15,221 bases of DNA, taken from NCBI GenBank assembly GCA_904502205.1, contig CAJGDR010000019.1, positions 1 to 15,221 on the forward strand. Direction: 5' to 3'. This document shows positions 1 to 7,231 of the stretch, piece by piece (the first letter of the stretch is position 1; every line of letters begins with the position of its first letter). Below the pieces are notes generated by a model. That model made no database searches. It had not been told where the DNA came from and was given only the letters and a program-made list of their open reading frames with translations. The position numbers and the translations under genes are program-made. The stretch is from an uncultured Bacilli bacterium. GTDB lineage: Bacteria; Bacillota_I; Bacilli_A; ML615J-28; CAG-313.

Positions 1-1645
1 ATAAATTATTAACTGGAATTACCTTGATTTGTTCAGGAGCTAGCCATAATGGGAATACACCCGCAAAGTGTTCAATTAAAATACCAATAAATCTTTCAAT
101 AGAACCAAATAATGCTCTATGTAACATAATTGGACGAACCTTTTCACCAGATTCTGAAATATAAGTTAAATCAAATCTTTCAGGTAAGTTCATATCAAGT
201 TGGATTGTACCGCATTGCCAAATTCTGTTCATTGAGTCTTTTAATTTAAAGTCAAGTTTTGGACCATAGAATGCACCATCACCTGGATTTAAGATATACT
301 TGATACCTTTCTTTTCCATAGCACTTGCAAGTGCACTTTCTGCTTTATCCCAAGTAGAAATTTCACCAATGTATTTATCTAGTGGTCTTGTTGATAATTC
401 AATATGATAGTTTAAGTTAAATACTTTATAAACATAATCATATAAATCAATTAAACGACCGATTTCTGCTTCAATTTGATCTTCTGTAATAAAAATATGA
501 GCATCATCTTGTGTAAAGTTACGAACTCTGAATAATCCATTTAAAGCACCACTTGCTTCATGACGGTGAACAAGTCCAAGTTCTCCAACTCTTAATGGGA
601 AGTCACGATATGAATGAATGCTATTTTTATAAACTAACATACCACCTGGGCAGTTCATTGGTTTAATCGCAAATTCTTTTTCATCAATTGATGAAGTATA
701 CATATTTTCTTTATAGTTATACCAGTGACCTGAAGTTTCCCAAAGTTCTTTATTCAACATAATTGGTGTTTGTACAAATTGGTAACCTTCTTTAGTATGA
801 ATATCAAACCAGAAGTTTTCAAGATTTCTTCTTAAAATCATTCCTTTTGGCATCCAGAATGGGAACCCTGGACCATATTCTGACATCATGAATAAATCTA
901 ATTCACGACCAAGTTTTCTGTGGTCACGTTTTTTACGTTCTTCAATAATAACTAAATGTTCTTTTAGTTCTGCTTCTTTCATGAAACAAGTACCATAAAT
1001 TCTTTGTAATTGTTCACGTTTAGCATCACCTCTCCAGTATGCACCACTTACGCTTAAAAGTTTAAAGTTTTTAAGCCATTTAGTACTTGATACATGAGGT
1101 CCTCGACAAAGATCCATAAAGTTACCTTGTTGATAAACACTAATAACTGCATCACTTTCTAATTCATTAATTAGTTCTACTTTATATTTGTCATCTTTAA
1201 ATAGTTCAAGAGCTTCAGCTTTTGAAACAACACGTCTTTCAATTTCAGTGTTTCCTTCAGCTATAGCTTTCATCTTCTTTTCAATTTTTACTAAATCTTC
1301 TTCAGTAAGTTTAACATCACCTAAATCTAAATCATAGTAAAAACCTTCTTCAATTGCTGGACCTACACCAAACATCGCATTTGGATAAAGTTCTTTAATT
1401 GCTTGTGCTAACATATGAGCACATGAATGGTTAAGTAATGGTTCCATTCCTTTTGCGTCTGCTGTAATAAGTTCAATAGCTGCATCACTTTCAATTGGTG
1501 CTTTTAAATCTTTTAATTCACCATTAAGTTTAACTGCTAAACATTTTTTAACTAAACTTACAGAGATTGATTGAGCAACATCAAGTGCTGTTGTTCCTTT
1601 AGGAAATTCTTTAACTGAACCATCTAAGAATGTAATTTTAATCAT
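1..1645 (-). CDS. thrS: Threonyl-tRNA synthetase, 3' end cut off by the window edge
   Basis: Charges tRNA-Thr with threonine in the cytoplasm. About 548 codons are visible of a family that is usually near 640, so most of the C-terminal anticodon-binding domain is outside the window. I translated it by hand. The TGS domain covers about residues 1-62 (MIKITFLDGS...). The editing domain shows HSCAH (73-77) and CRGPH (180-184), the metal-type residues that remove mischarged serine. The class II catalytic core follows, with MNCPGGM (zinc-ligand Cys about 332), motif 2 around HRHEASGALNGLFRVRNF, and motif 3 around RPIMLHRALFGSIERF. The ATG at 1645 is preceded by AGGAGG with a 5-base spacer. The gene has its own promoter and T-box leader, so it is a separate regulated unit downstream of dnaI. 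No truncation or frameshift is seen. Confidence 0.97.
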   Translation of the reverse strand, partial: MIKITFLDGSVKEFPKGTTALDVAQSISVSLVKKCLAVKLNGELKDLKAPIESDAAIELITADAKGMEPLLNHSCAHMLAQAIKELYPNAMFGVGPAIEEGFYYDLDLGDVKLTEEDLVKIEKKMKAIAEGNTEIERRVVSKAEALELFKDDKYKVELINELESDAVISVYQQGNFMDLCRGPHVSSTKWLKNFKLLSVSGAYWRGDAKREQLQRIYGTCFMKEAELKEHLVIIEERKKRDHRKLGRELDLFMMSEYGPGFPFWMPKGMILRRNLENFWFDIHTKEGYQFVQTPIMLNKELWETSGHWYNYKENMYTSSIDEKEFAIKPMNCPGGMLVYKNSIHSYRDFPLRVGELGLVHRHEASGALNGLFRVRNFTQDDAHIFITEDQIEAEIGRLIDLYDYVYKVFNLNYHIELSTRPLDKYIGEISTWDKAESALASAMEKKGIKYILNPGDGAFYGPKLDFKLKDSMNRIWQCGTIQLDMNLPERFDLTYISESGEKVRPIMLHRALFGSIERFIGILIEHFAGVFPLWLAPEQIKVIPVNNL

Positions 1646-1650
1646 ATTTG

Positions 1651-1656
1651 CCTCCT
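1651..1656 (-). promoter_or_regulatory. Ribosome binding site of thrS
   Basis: AGGAGG on the minus strand, 5 bases before the ATG. It lies downstream of the leader terminator, so it is only transcribed when the T-box antiterminates. Confidence 0.85.
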
Positions 1657-1659
1657 ATA

Positions 1660-1888
1660 AATAAAAAAGTCCTCTTTCTATATAATAGAAAAAGGACGAA
1701 ATATCTTCCGTGGTACCACCTTAATTTACTAACAAAAGTTAGCCTTTACAAACTATAACGGGTTTACCCGGCAACTGTTTTCACAGAGCAGTTCATAGGG
1801 AGTAACTATTTAGCCTATTTTGACTTTTTTCACTATCAAGTCTCACTAATAAAACGGTTTTAAATAATCGTGTCCTAATCATTACTTT
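1660..1888 (-). promoter_or_regulatory. T-box leader (riboswitch) of thrS
   Basis: The untranslated leader carries the T-box signature: on the minus strand AAGGTGGTACCACGG (1708-1722), which contains the bulge that pairs with the free 3' end of uncharged tRNA. Upstream are a stem III-type hairpin (CTAAC...GTTAG, about 1729-1743), and a GCCGGGTAAACCCGTTAT block (about 1755-1772) of the kind found in the stem IIA/B region of T-boxes. The long 5' region (about 1790-1888) is in the place of stem I and includes a GACTT/AAGTC hairpin (1822-1842). A terminator follows at 1663-1697. The expected behaviour is that uncharged tRNA-Thr stabilises the antiterminator and allows thrS transcription. The specifier codon was not fixed with certainty; an ACT (Thr) at 1801-1803 is a candidate by position. 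Confidence 0.93.
1663..1697 (-). terminator. Intrinsic terminator of the thrS T-box leader
   Basis: A 12-bp stem, with one G-U pair in RNA, joins 1686-1697 and 1669-1680 around a 5-base loop. It is followed on the minus strand by six T residues (1663-1668). It overlaps the antiterminator region just 3' of the T-box sequence, as expected for the off state. It may also stop read-through from the dnaI operon. Confidence 0.88.
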
Positions 1889-1894
1889 TTTAAT

Positions 1895-1923
1895 ATTATA
1901 CTATATTTTTTTACTTTTGTAAA
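1895..1923 (-). promoter_or_regulatory. SigA-type promoter of thrS
   Basis: On the minus strand a TTTACA -35 box (1918-1923) and a perfect TATAAT -10 box (1895-1900) are separated by exactly 17 bases. Transcription would start near 1888, giving a leader of about 240 bases, a suitable length for a T-box. Confidence 0.85.
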
Positions 1924-1936
1924 GAATTATGTAAAA

Positions 1937-2815
1937 CTAACGATAATTTTGATCTTTTAATTCTACAAAATCAACAAGTGTTTTAATACGTTCATAAACA
2001 CGCACTGCTTTTTGTGCATCGATTTCTTTTGAACTTTCTGATAAGTGGTCTAGAATTGCTTTTTGGTCTAAGTTTGATGTAATAAATAATGGTTTTTTAT
2101 TTATCATTCGATATTGTAAAATTGGAAGTAATACTTCATCACGAATAAAGTTCGTGTTGCTTTCACCACCAAAATCATCAAGGATTAGAATTGGAACTCT
2201 TTTTAATTCAGTAACAAGTTGATCAATTCCACCAGTCGTTACCATTGATTTGATTTTACGAACTAAGTCTGGATAATAAACAAAAGCTACATCAATACCT
2301 CTTTTTGTAAGTTCAATTGCAAGATATGCTACTATGTAACTCTTACCTTGACCACATTGACCATGAACATATAAACCTTTTTGTTTTGGGTTTTCTTCAT
2401 ATGTTTCTAAAAATCTTTTGATTTCTTTTAAAACAGTACGACGATTATTATTAATAAATAAATCTTCACCGTATTCACTAAAGCTAGTTCCATATAAATG
2501 TAAGAATTCATTAGTACTATGAGCATCATCATATTGAGCTTGATAGATACAAGGTACATAATCTAAATCAATATACATACTTTCTTTATCAAGAACTGGT
2601 TTTAATCCAATTCTTGTTTGTTTACAATTTAAAAGACCTGTACAGTTTTCACATAAACCTTTTTTATTAAAGTATGCCATGAATATTTCAATGTACTTTT
2701 CAAGTTCATCATTTGTTATGTGATTAGTATTAATAAAATCTTTTATATCTTTATCTTGTAGCATTTTATTTACAAAAGCACGATATGCTACATCATTATA
2801 TACAAATTTCTTCAT
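1937..2815 (-). CDS. dnaI: DnaI helicase loader (AAA+ ATPase)
   Basis: Loads the replicative helicase DnaC onto DNA during replication initiation and restart, acting with DnaB and DnaD (B. subtilis naming). The protein has 292 residues, close to the B. subtilis length. The N-terminal helicase-binding region contains a cysteine cluster (C55, C58, C64, C89) matching the zinc-binding module known for DnaI. The AAA+ core shows Walker A GQCGQGKS (152-159), Walker B ILILDD (209-214) and a sensor 1 segment ITSN (245-248); R276 in RVYERIKTL may be the arginine finger. The ATG at 2815 lies 6 bases after the dnaB stop, with only weak ribosome-binding sequence (AGAAAG), suggesting translation coupled to dnaB. 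It is the last gene of the mutM-coaE operon; no terminator is visible after its TAG stop. Confidence 0.95.
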   Translation of the reverse strand: MKKFVYNDVAYRAFVNKMLQDKDIKDFINTNHITNDELEKYIEIFMAYFNKKGLCENCTGLLNCKQTRIGLKPVLDKESMYIDLDYVPCIYQAQYDDAHSTNEFLHLYGTSFSEYGEDLFINNNRRTVLKEIKRFLETYEENPKQKGLYVHGQCGQGKSYIVAYLAIELTKRGIDVAFVYYPDLVRKIKSMVTTGGIDQLVTELKRVPILILDDFGGESNTNFIRDEVLLPILQYRMINKKPLFITSNLDQKAILDHLSESSKEIDAQKAVRVYERIKTLVDFVELKDQNYR

Positions 2816-2821
2816 AATCTT

Positions 2822-4087
2822 TTATTCTTTCTTATTATTAAAGAACTCTTCTAAATCATCAAGAGTTTCTTGTTTTGTTTCAGGTTGTTCTTTTTTATTT
2901 TTATGTACTTCATTTTGTAAATAATCTTGATACCAACCAGGAACATTTTTTGTTTTATTTTTCGTATTAGGTGTTGTTATTAAATTAAGAGCATCTTCTG
3001 TTGTTTTAACACCTTTTCTAATCCAAGTATTAACAATTTTTAAGAAATAGTTATAAGCAGGAATTTCACCATTTTTTGTATCCATTACATAAATAATTAA
3101 AACATTTAAAATACCAACAGAAATATTAGTATCTACTAATAGTCTATCAAATGTTTCAATTTCTGAGGCAGTAAGTTTTGTATTATATTTATTTTCAACA
3201 AGTTGGGATGGAGTAATTGAATTTAATGTATTAACCAATTTATTATTCGAAGTTTGTTCTTTCTTAAAGTTAACTTCAAATTTTGGTGTATCATAATTCG
3301 AATAAATTTTCTTAACGTTTACTCTTAAAGTATCAAAATCAACAATACCATTTATAGTTGAATCGATTGTTGCATTAGCAAGTTCTTCTGTTGTTAAACC
3401 AAATAACCAAGCTAAACGATTAATTGTTTTATAAAGTTCAACACTTTCTAATATTTGTGGATTAACAATCGCTCTTGAACCAACCAATACTAAATAGTAT
3501 TCATAATCAAAATGTGGATTATTTACTTTAATTTCATGATGTGAAGAATCTACCCACCAATTTGATAAATCTTCTTTATTTCTTTCGATACTATAAACTT
3601 CATCAATTGATTTTGTGATCTTTTGAAAATTAGTTAAATCATTTCGATAGGCTAAATATTCACCCGCTAATTCATAATATCTATTTTGACCAACAGTATT
3701 TAATAAAAGAGCAGAAAGTACTTCATCATGGAAAAACTCCCAAGGTGTTGGTAGTTTTTTAATAACGTAAACATATAAATTCTCATCAAGCACAATATCA
3801 TTATGTACATAAGTATCAAGAAGTCCTAATGCTTCTAGTTCGAATCTTGCTGATAAGAATGCATCAATTGTATTCATTTTTAATGTTTTTAAAATTACTT
3901 TATGTTCAGTTTCTTTTGATTCAAGTTGACCTAGAGTTACTAATGCATTAAGAGTTTGAAATAAACTACAAGAAGCATTTGATAAAAGTGGTTGAAATAA
4001 ATCAACAAATAACTTTTGATCATAACTCGATAAGGGTTGAGTCAAACAAACACTAAACTTATCTTTTAATGAAACATAGTATTCCAT
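2822..4087 (-). CDS. dnaB: DnaB primosome / replication initiation protein (DnaD-like domains)
   Basis: Membrane-associated co-loader that works with DnaD and DnaI to place the replicative helicase at oriC; it is the B. subtilis DnaB, not the E. coli helicase. The translation from the ATG at 4087 gives 421 residues, somewhat shorter than the roughly 470 of B. subtilis. The N-terminal region (EYYVSLKDKF...LFVDLFQPLLSNASCSLFQTL) fits the winged-helix DDBH1 domain. Near the C-terminus a DnaD-like DDBH2 domain carries the family YxxxIxxxW pattern (YFLKIVNTW, about residues 347-355). The acidic, lysine-rich tail ends in EEFFNNKKE. The reading frame is open upstream to a TTG at 4102 that overlaps the preceding gene; I prefer the ATG at 4087, one base after the upstream stop, because it aligns with the family N-terminus. 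Neither start has a strong ribosome binding site. Position next to dnaI supports the call. Confidence 0.9.
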   Translation of the reverse strand: MEYYVSLKDKFSVCLTQPLSSYDQKLFVDLFQPLLSNASCSLFQTLNALVTLGQLESKETEHKVILKTLKMNTIDAFLSARFELEALGLLDTYVHNDIVLDENLYVYVIKKLPTPWEFFHDEVLSALLLNTVGQNRYYELAGEYLAYRNDLTNFQKITKSIDEVYSIERNKEDLSNWWVDSSHHEIKVNNPHFDYEYYLVLVGSRAIVNPQILESVELYKTINRLAWLFGLTTEELANATIDSTINGIVDFDTLRVNVKKIYSNYDTPKFEVNFKKEQTSNNKLVNTLNSITPSQLVENKYNTKLTASEIETFDRLLVDTNISVGILNVLIIYVMDTKNGEIPAYNYFLKIVNTWIRKGVKTTEDALNLITTPNTKNKTKNVPGWYQDYLQNEVHKNKKEQPETKQETLDDLEEFFNNKKE

Positions 4088-4088
4088 A

Positions 4089-4445
4089 CTATTTTTTATC
4101 AACCGTTGTTAAATTCTTTCCTAACTCTTTGTAGAAAGTATCAATTAATTTTAATCCACGACCAGCTGAAATAATATAGCGTGTATTAACTTTAATATCT
4201 ACTGCTTGTTCAAAATAACTAATACTAAATACATTAAAAATCATTTCTTGACGTCTACTATCAATACGAATTTCTTTATAATCATCATTTACTTCTTGTA
4301 CAACAAATCCCATTCTTTTTGCGATATCAATAATTTCGCTTTTTACTTTGTTGTAATCTCCACGATAATAACGTGTTTTTAATAAATTGTTTGAATGATT
4401 ATCAGTTGTTTGAAAATCATTACTAAAAAAATCAGAAAATCCCAT
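4089..4445 (-). CDS. Conserved-looking protein of unknown function in the primosome operon
   Basis: I do not recognise this 118-residue protein. It has no signal peptide or membrane segment and is rich in charged residues, so it should be cytosolic. The sequence suggests a compact alpha/beta fold: a helix at about 31-45 (YNKVKSEIIDIAKRMG), alternating strands at 47-90 (FVVQEV, KEIRIDS, MIFNVFSISYF, AVDIKVNTRYI), then a helix at 96-110 (RGLKLIDTFYKELG). The arrangement looks like a small binding or scaffold protein, but no catalytic motif is visible. The start is secure: ATG at 4445 has GGAGG with a 6-base spacer, lying inside the last codons of mutM-coaE. Its stop is one base from the dnaB ATG. 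In B. subtilis nrdR precedes dnaB; this protein lacks the NrdR zinc ribbon and is not NrdR. Confidence 0.85.
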   Translation of the reverse strand: MGFSDFFSNDFQTTDNHSNNLLKTRYYRGDYNKVKSEIIDIAKRMGFVVQEVNDDYKEIRIDSRRQEMIFNVFSISYFEQAVDIKVNTRYIISAGRGLKLIDTFYKELGKNLTTVDKK

Positions 4446-4446
4446 C

Positions 4447-5919
4447 TTATGCCTCCATTATATTTTTTAATACTTTATTTATTTGTTCTTGTAAATCAAC
4501 AAGTTCTTGATTGTTTTTAACGACAATTGGTTCAAATATTCTATCTTTAGCAAGTTCGATCAGTTCACTAATACTCATTCTAATTGAACTAGCTTTTATC
4601 GCATCACATTCAGAAACATTATCTCTTGTCATAATACGTTTAATTTGAATATCTTTATCAACATCAATTATTACTAAGTCTGTACATAGTGCATCAAATC
4701 CACTTTCTAATAAAAGTGGTGCAGATACAAACATTAGTTTTGGTTTGTTATTACCTATTATATCAAATTTTTCATTTTTAATTTCATTTATAATAATTTT
4801 TTTAATTATCGGATAAACAATGTTTTCTAATTCTTTTCGTTTATCAAGATTATTAAAAATAATATCTCTTAGTTTTCGTTTATCAACTAATCCATCAGAA
4901 ATAGATGTTGGAAAACTCTTCTTAATTTTAGTAAATAATTCAATGTAATATTGATTATTAGGGTTTAAAATATCACGATTAATTTCATCTGCATCGATTA
5001 CTTTAATATTTTGTTCTCTTAAGTAATTAGTAACTTCGGTTTTACCGCTAGCAATAACACCCGTTAAACCAATAATTTTAATATTGTCTTTAAAAGTTTG
5101 ACATACTGGACAATAATATGTTCCACGTCCAGCAACTCTTGTTTTAATAATTGGTGTTTTACAAATAACACATTCTGATCCTTCTTTTGAATGTACTAAT
5201 AGTGATTGTTGGAATCTGCCAGTTACACCTAAACTACTAGTATATGATCTAATTGTAGTACCACCTTGATGGATTGCAGCTGTTAGAACATATTCTGCAG
5301 CATCAACGATATTTTTAATATCTCTAATATCTAAAGTATTACATTTAGTTTCTGGATGAAACTTTGTTAAATAGCAAATTTCATCAGCATAAATATTACC
5401 AATACCGGCCATAACTGTTTGATCAAGTAAAGCAGCTTTTAAAGTGCCTTTATATTTTGATAATTTTTCATATACTTTATAAAAATCTGTAATGTTATTA
5501 GCATCTTCACCTAATTTATTTAAAGATGGATATAATACGATTTCAGCCATCTTAGTTGTATTAAGCAATACAAACTTCCCAAATTTTCTTGTATCATGAT
5601 ATCTTAATGTTTCATGTGAATTTAAAATAAATTCAACATGTTCATGTGGACTTAAAACATCATTTGGATTTTTAAAATAAAATTTACCTTCCATTCTTAA
5701 ATGAACAATTAAAGATTTAGTATCTAAAATAAATATTAAATACTTACCTAATCGATTAATTTCTCTAAATGTTTCATTTAATAAACTACTACAAAATTCA
5801 TCTTTGTTAGTGTTTTCTAAAACACCTTCATAATAAACATTAGTATTTGTAATTTTTTTACCAACAAGATTTTTTATTAATATTCTTCTTACGGTTTCAA
5901 CTTCTGGTAGTTCTGGCAT
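4447..5919 (-). CDS. mutM-coaE: Fused formamidopyrimidine-DNA glycosylase (MutM/Fpg) and dephospho-CoA kinase (CoaE)
   Basis: One 490-residue frame encodes two complete enzymes. Residues 1-274 are MutM, which excises 8-oxoguanine and nicks the site: catalytic N-terminus MPELPE (P2, E3), a Lys near 59, AGIGNIYADE (171-180), the RGTYYCPVCQ segment, and a C-terminal zinc finger with C250, C253, C270 and C273. Residues 280-490 are CoaE, which phosphorylates dephospho-CoA in the last CoA step: P-loop GVIASGKT (287-294), DAD (309-311) and PLLLESG (401-407). Both halves have normal family length and there is almost no linker. No in-frame ATG, GTG or TTG lies between the zinc finger and the P-loop, so CoaE cannot readily start alone. 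The ATG at 5919 has AGAGGTGA upstream. In Bacillus mutM and coaE are adjacent separate genes upstream of dnaB-dnaI, so fusion of neighbours is the simplest origin. Confidence 0.95.
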   Translation of the reverse strand: MPELPEVETVRRILIKNLVGKKITNTNVYYEGVLENTNKDEFCSSLLNETFREINRLGKYLIFILDTKSLIVHLRMEGKFYFKNPNDVLSPHEHVEFILNSHETLRYHDTRKFGKFVLLNTTKMAEIVLYPSLNKLGEDANNITDFYKVYEKLSKYKGTLKAALLDQTVMAGIGNIYADEICYLTKFHPETKCNTLDIRDIKNIVDAAEYVLTAAIHQGGTTIRSYTSSLGVTGRFQQSLLVHSKEGSECVICKTPIIKTRVAGRGTYYCPVCQTFKDNIKIIGLTGVIASGKTEVTNYLREQNIKVIDADEINRDILNPNNQYYIELFTKIKKSFPTSISDGLVDKRKLRDIIFNNLDKRKELENIVYPIIKKIIINEIKNEKFDIIGNNKPKLMFVSAPLLLESGFDALCTDLVIIDVDKDIQIKRIMTRDNVSECDAIKASSIRMSISELIELAKDRIFEPIVVKNNQELVDLQEQINKVLKNIMEA

Positions 5920-5937
5920 GAAATCACCTCTTTAGAT

Positions 5938-5966
5938 ATTATATCATATTTTAAATTATTTGTATA
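5938..5966 (-). promoter_or_regulatory. Likely SigA-type promoter of the mutM-coaE / dnaB / dnaI operon
   Basis: Minus-strand TATACA (5961-5966) and a perfect TATAAT (5938-5943) are 17 bases apart. The predicted start, near 5931, leaves only about 12 bases of leader, with the ribosome binding site AGAGGTGA (5924-5931) at its very 5' end. The promoter begins about 10 bases after the terminator of the preceding operon. Confidence 0.7.
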
Positions 5967-5975
5967 GTCTTATCT

Positions 5976-6008
5976 AAAAAATAAAGCGATGTGATTTATT
6001 CACATCGC
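5976..6008 (-). terminator. Intrinsic terminator of the yqeG-yqeH-yqeK-rsfS-DUF1295 operon
   Basis: A perfect 9-bp stem (GCGATGTGA, pairing 6000-6008 with 5986-5994) has a 5-base loop and is followed on the minus strand by TTTATTTTTT. It starts 3 bases after the stop codon of the DUF1295 gene. On the plus strand the T-tract is weaker and there is no gene to serve. Confidence 0.9.
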
Positions 6009-6011
6009 CTT

Positions 6012-6887
6012 TTAGTGTTTTTTTATTGGTAATAAGACATTAGTCTTTTCAGCATATTCTTTATAAGCTGGATATTTTTTTAACAGTCTTTTTTCCATAA
6101 GTGGAATACTAATAAAACTAAACATTAGTAAATTAACAATAGGACCAAGTACTAATACCCAGTAATTGTCTCTAATTGAAAGCATAAGTAAGAAAATTCC
6201 AAACCAAAAAATAATTTCACCAAAATAATTAGGATGACGGCTTTTTTTCCATAAACCTTTATCTAAGATTTGATTTGGATATTTTTTTCTATAATATCCA
6301 GATTGAATATCACTAACAAGTTCAAATAAAATACCAGCAAGAGCAATAACAATTGCTAGAATCGAAGACAAATTAAAATTGTTAGTTGCAAGACCATTAT
6401 TAACTGCATCAAAATAAGCTGCTGTTGGTAACATTAACAAATACACAATTAAAGTTGGAACTAAATGAATTCCCCCTAAATTAACAAGTGGCCAAATTTT
6501 TGGATGTTTTTCTTTAAAGTGTGTATATCGCCAATCTTGATGTGATAGATTTTTAAATCTAATTAAACAATTTAGTGTTAAACGTAATCCCCAAAGTTCA
6601 ACAAGAACAATCATAATATATGAAGCCCAGTGGAAAACATCACCTTGAAGAGCTAAGATAACTACCATAACTTGTGGTAAAACACTCCAATATGGATCAT
6701 AAATTGATGAGTTATTAAATATCCATGAAAAGATAAAAATAATCACTGTTGAAGTTAGATCCATAATTAAGAAACGAAGTAATAAGTTCATTTCTTTTAG
6801 TAAATCAAATACATAAAGTCCAACTAAAAAAGAAACTACGTATATTAAAAGTAAAATAGTATAACTGATGAACTTATTTTTAAACAT
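6012..6887 (-). CDS. DUF1295 / steroid 5-alpha-reductase-like integral membrane protein
   Basis: Polytopic membrane protein of 291 residues with about six to seven hydrophobic segments (roughly 8-28, 37-57, 70-100, 135-158, 175-192, 224-238 and 243-264). It carries the DUF1295 marks: YDPYWSV (63-69), WGLRLTLN (99-106), DWRY (118-121) and the GLWKKSRHPNYFGE block (211-224), which resembles the cofactor-binding C-terminus of steroid reductases and isoprenylcysteine methyltransferases. The family is presumed to contain lipid-modifying oxidoreductases, but the substrate is unknown, so no symbol is given. Its ATG overlaps the rsfS stop (TAATG), which implies coupled translation; a GGAG lies 11 bases upstream. 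It is the last gene of its operon. Its presence after ribosome-assembly genes gives no clear hint of function. Confidence 0.87.
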   Translation of the reverse strand: MFKNKFISYTILLLIYVVSFLVGLYVFDLLKEMNLLLRFLIMDLTSTVIIFIFSWIFNNSSIYDPYWSVLPQVMVVILALQGDVFHWASYIMIVLVELWGLRLTLNCLIRFKNLSHQDWRYTHFKEKHPKIWPLVNLGGIHLVPTLIVYLLMLPTAAYFDAVNNGLATNNFNLSSILAIVIALAGILFELVSDIQSGYYRKKYPNQILDKGLWKKSRHPNYFGEIIFWFGIFLLMLSIRDNYWVLVLGPIVNLLMFSFISIPLMEKRLLKKYPAYKEYAEKTNVLLPIKKH

Positions 6888-7231
6888 TACTCTAAGTTCT
6901 CCTTATCTAAATGATAATATAATCCATCTAAATTATATCTAACGCGATCTTCACCAACAAAGATGTGAACAATTACACTATTTAAATCTACAAAGAACCA
7001 TTTACTATCATTCGACATCGAATAACCTTTTACAATGTAACCTTGTTTTTGTGCTTCATCTCGCAAATATCCAACAGCACTCATTCCTTGTCTTGAAGAG
7101 GATGCTGTACATACAATACTATAATCAAAAAATGGTGTTACTGTTGATACATCATAAACTACCACATCAGATAATACAGCACGATTAATTGATTCATAAG
7201 CAATATCTAAAATAGGACTTTTAAATTTCAT
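6887..7231 (-). CDS. rsfS: Ribosome silencing factor RsfS (Iojap family)
   Basis: Binds L14 (uL14) of the 50S subunit and blocks joining with 30S when nutrients are low. The length of 114 residues is typical. Family features are visible: VVVYDVSTVTPFFDYSIVCTASSSRQ near residues 23-48 (matching the D-Y-I-A-S-SRQ region) and SKWFFVDLNSVIVHIF near 76-91 (the conserved W..DL..V.VH.F core), followed by a Y-rich end. The ATG at 7231 has AAGGTG with a 7-base spacer and overlaps the end of yqeK by 11 bases. The order yqeK-rsfS is the same as in Bacillus (yqeK-yqeL), which supports the call. Confidence 0.95.
   Translation of the reverse strand: MKFKSPILDIAYESINRAVLSDVVVYDVSTVTPFFDYSIVCTASSSRQGMSAVGYLRDEAQKQGYIVKGYSMSNDSKWFFVDLNSVIVHIFVGEDRVRYNLDGLYYHLDKENLE

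Noticed and set aside
4088..4102. TTG at 4102 as the dnaB start
   Set aside because: It would overlap the upstream gene, has no well-spaced ribosome binding site, and adds five residues not expected in the family; the ATG at 4087 is preferred, but this is not certain.
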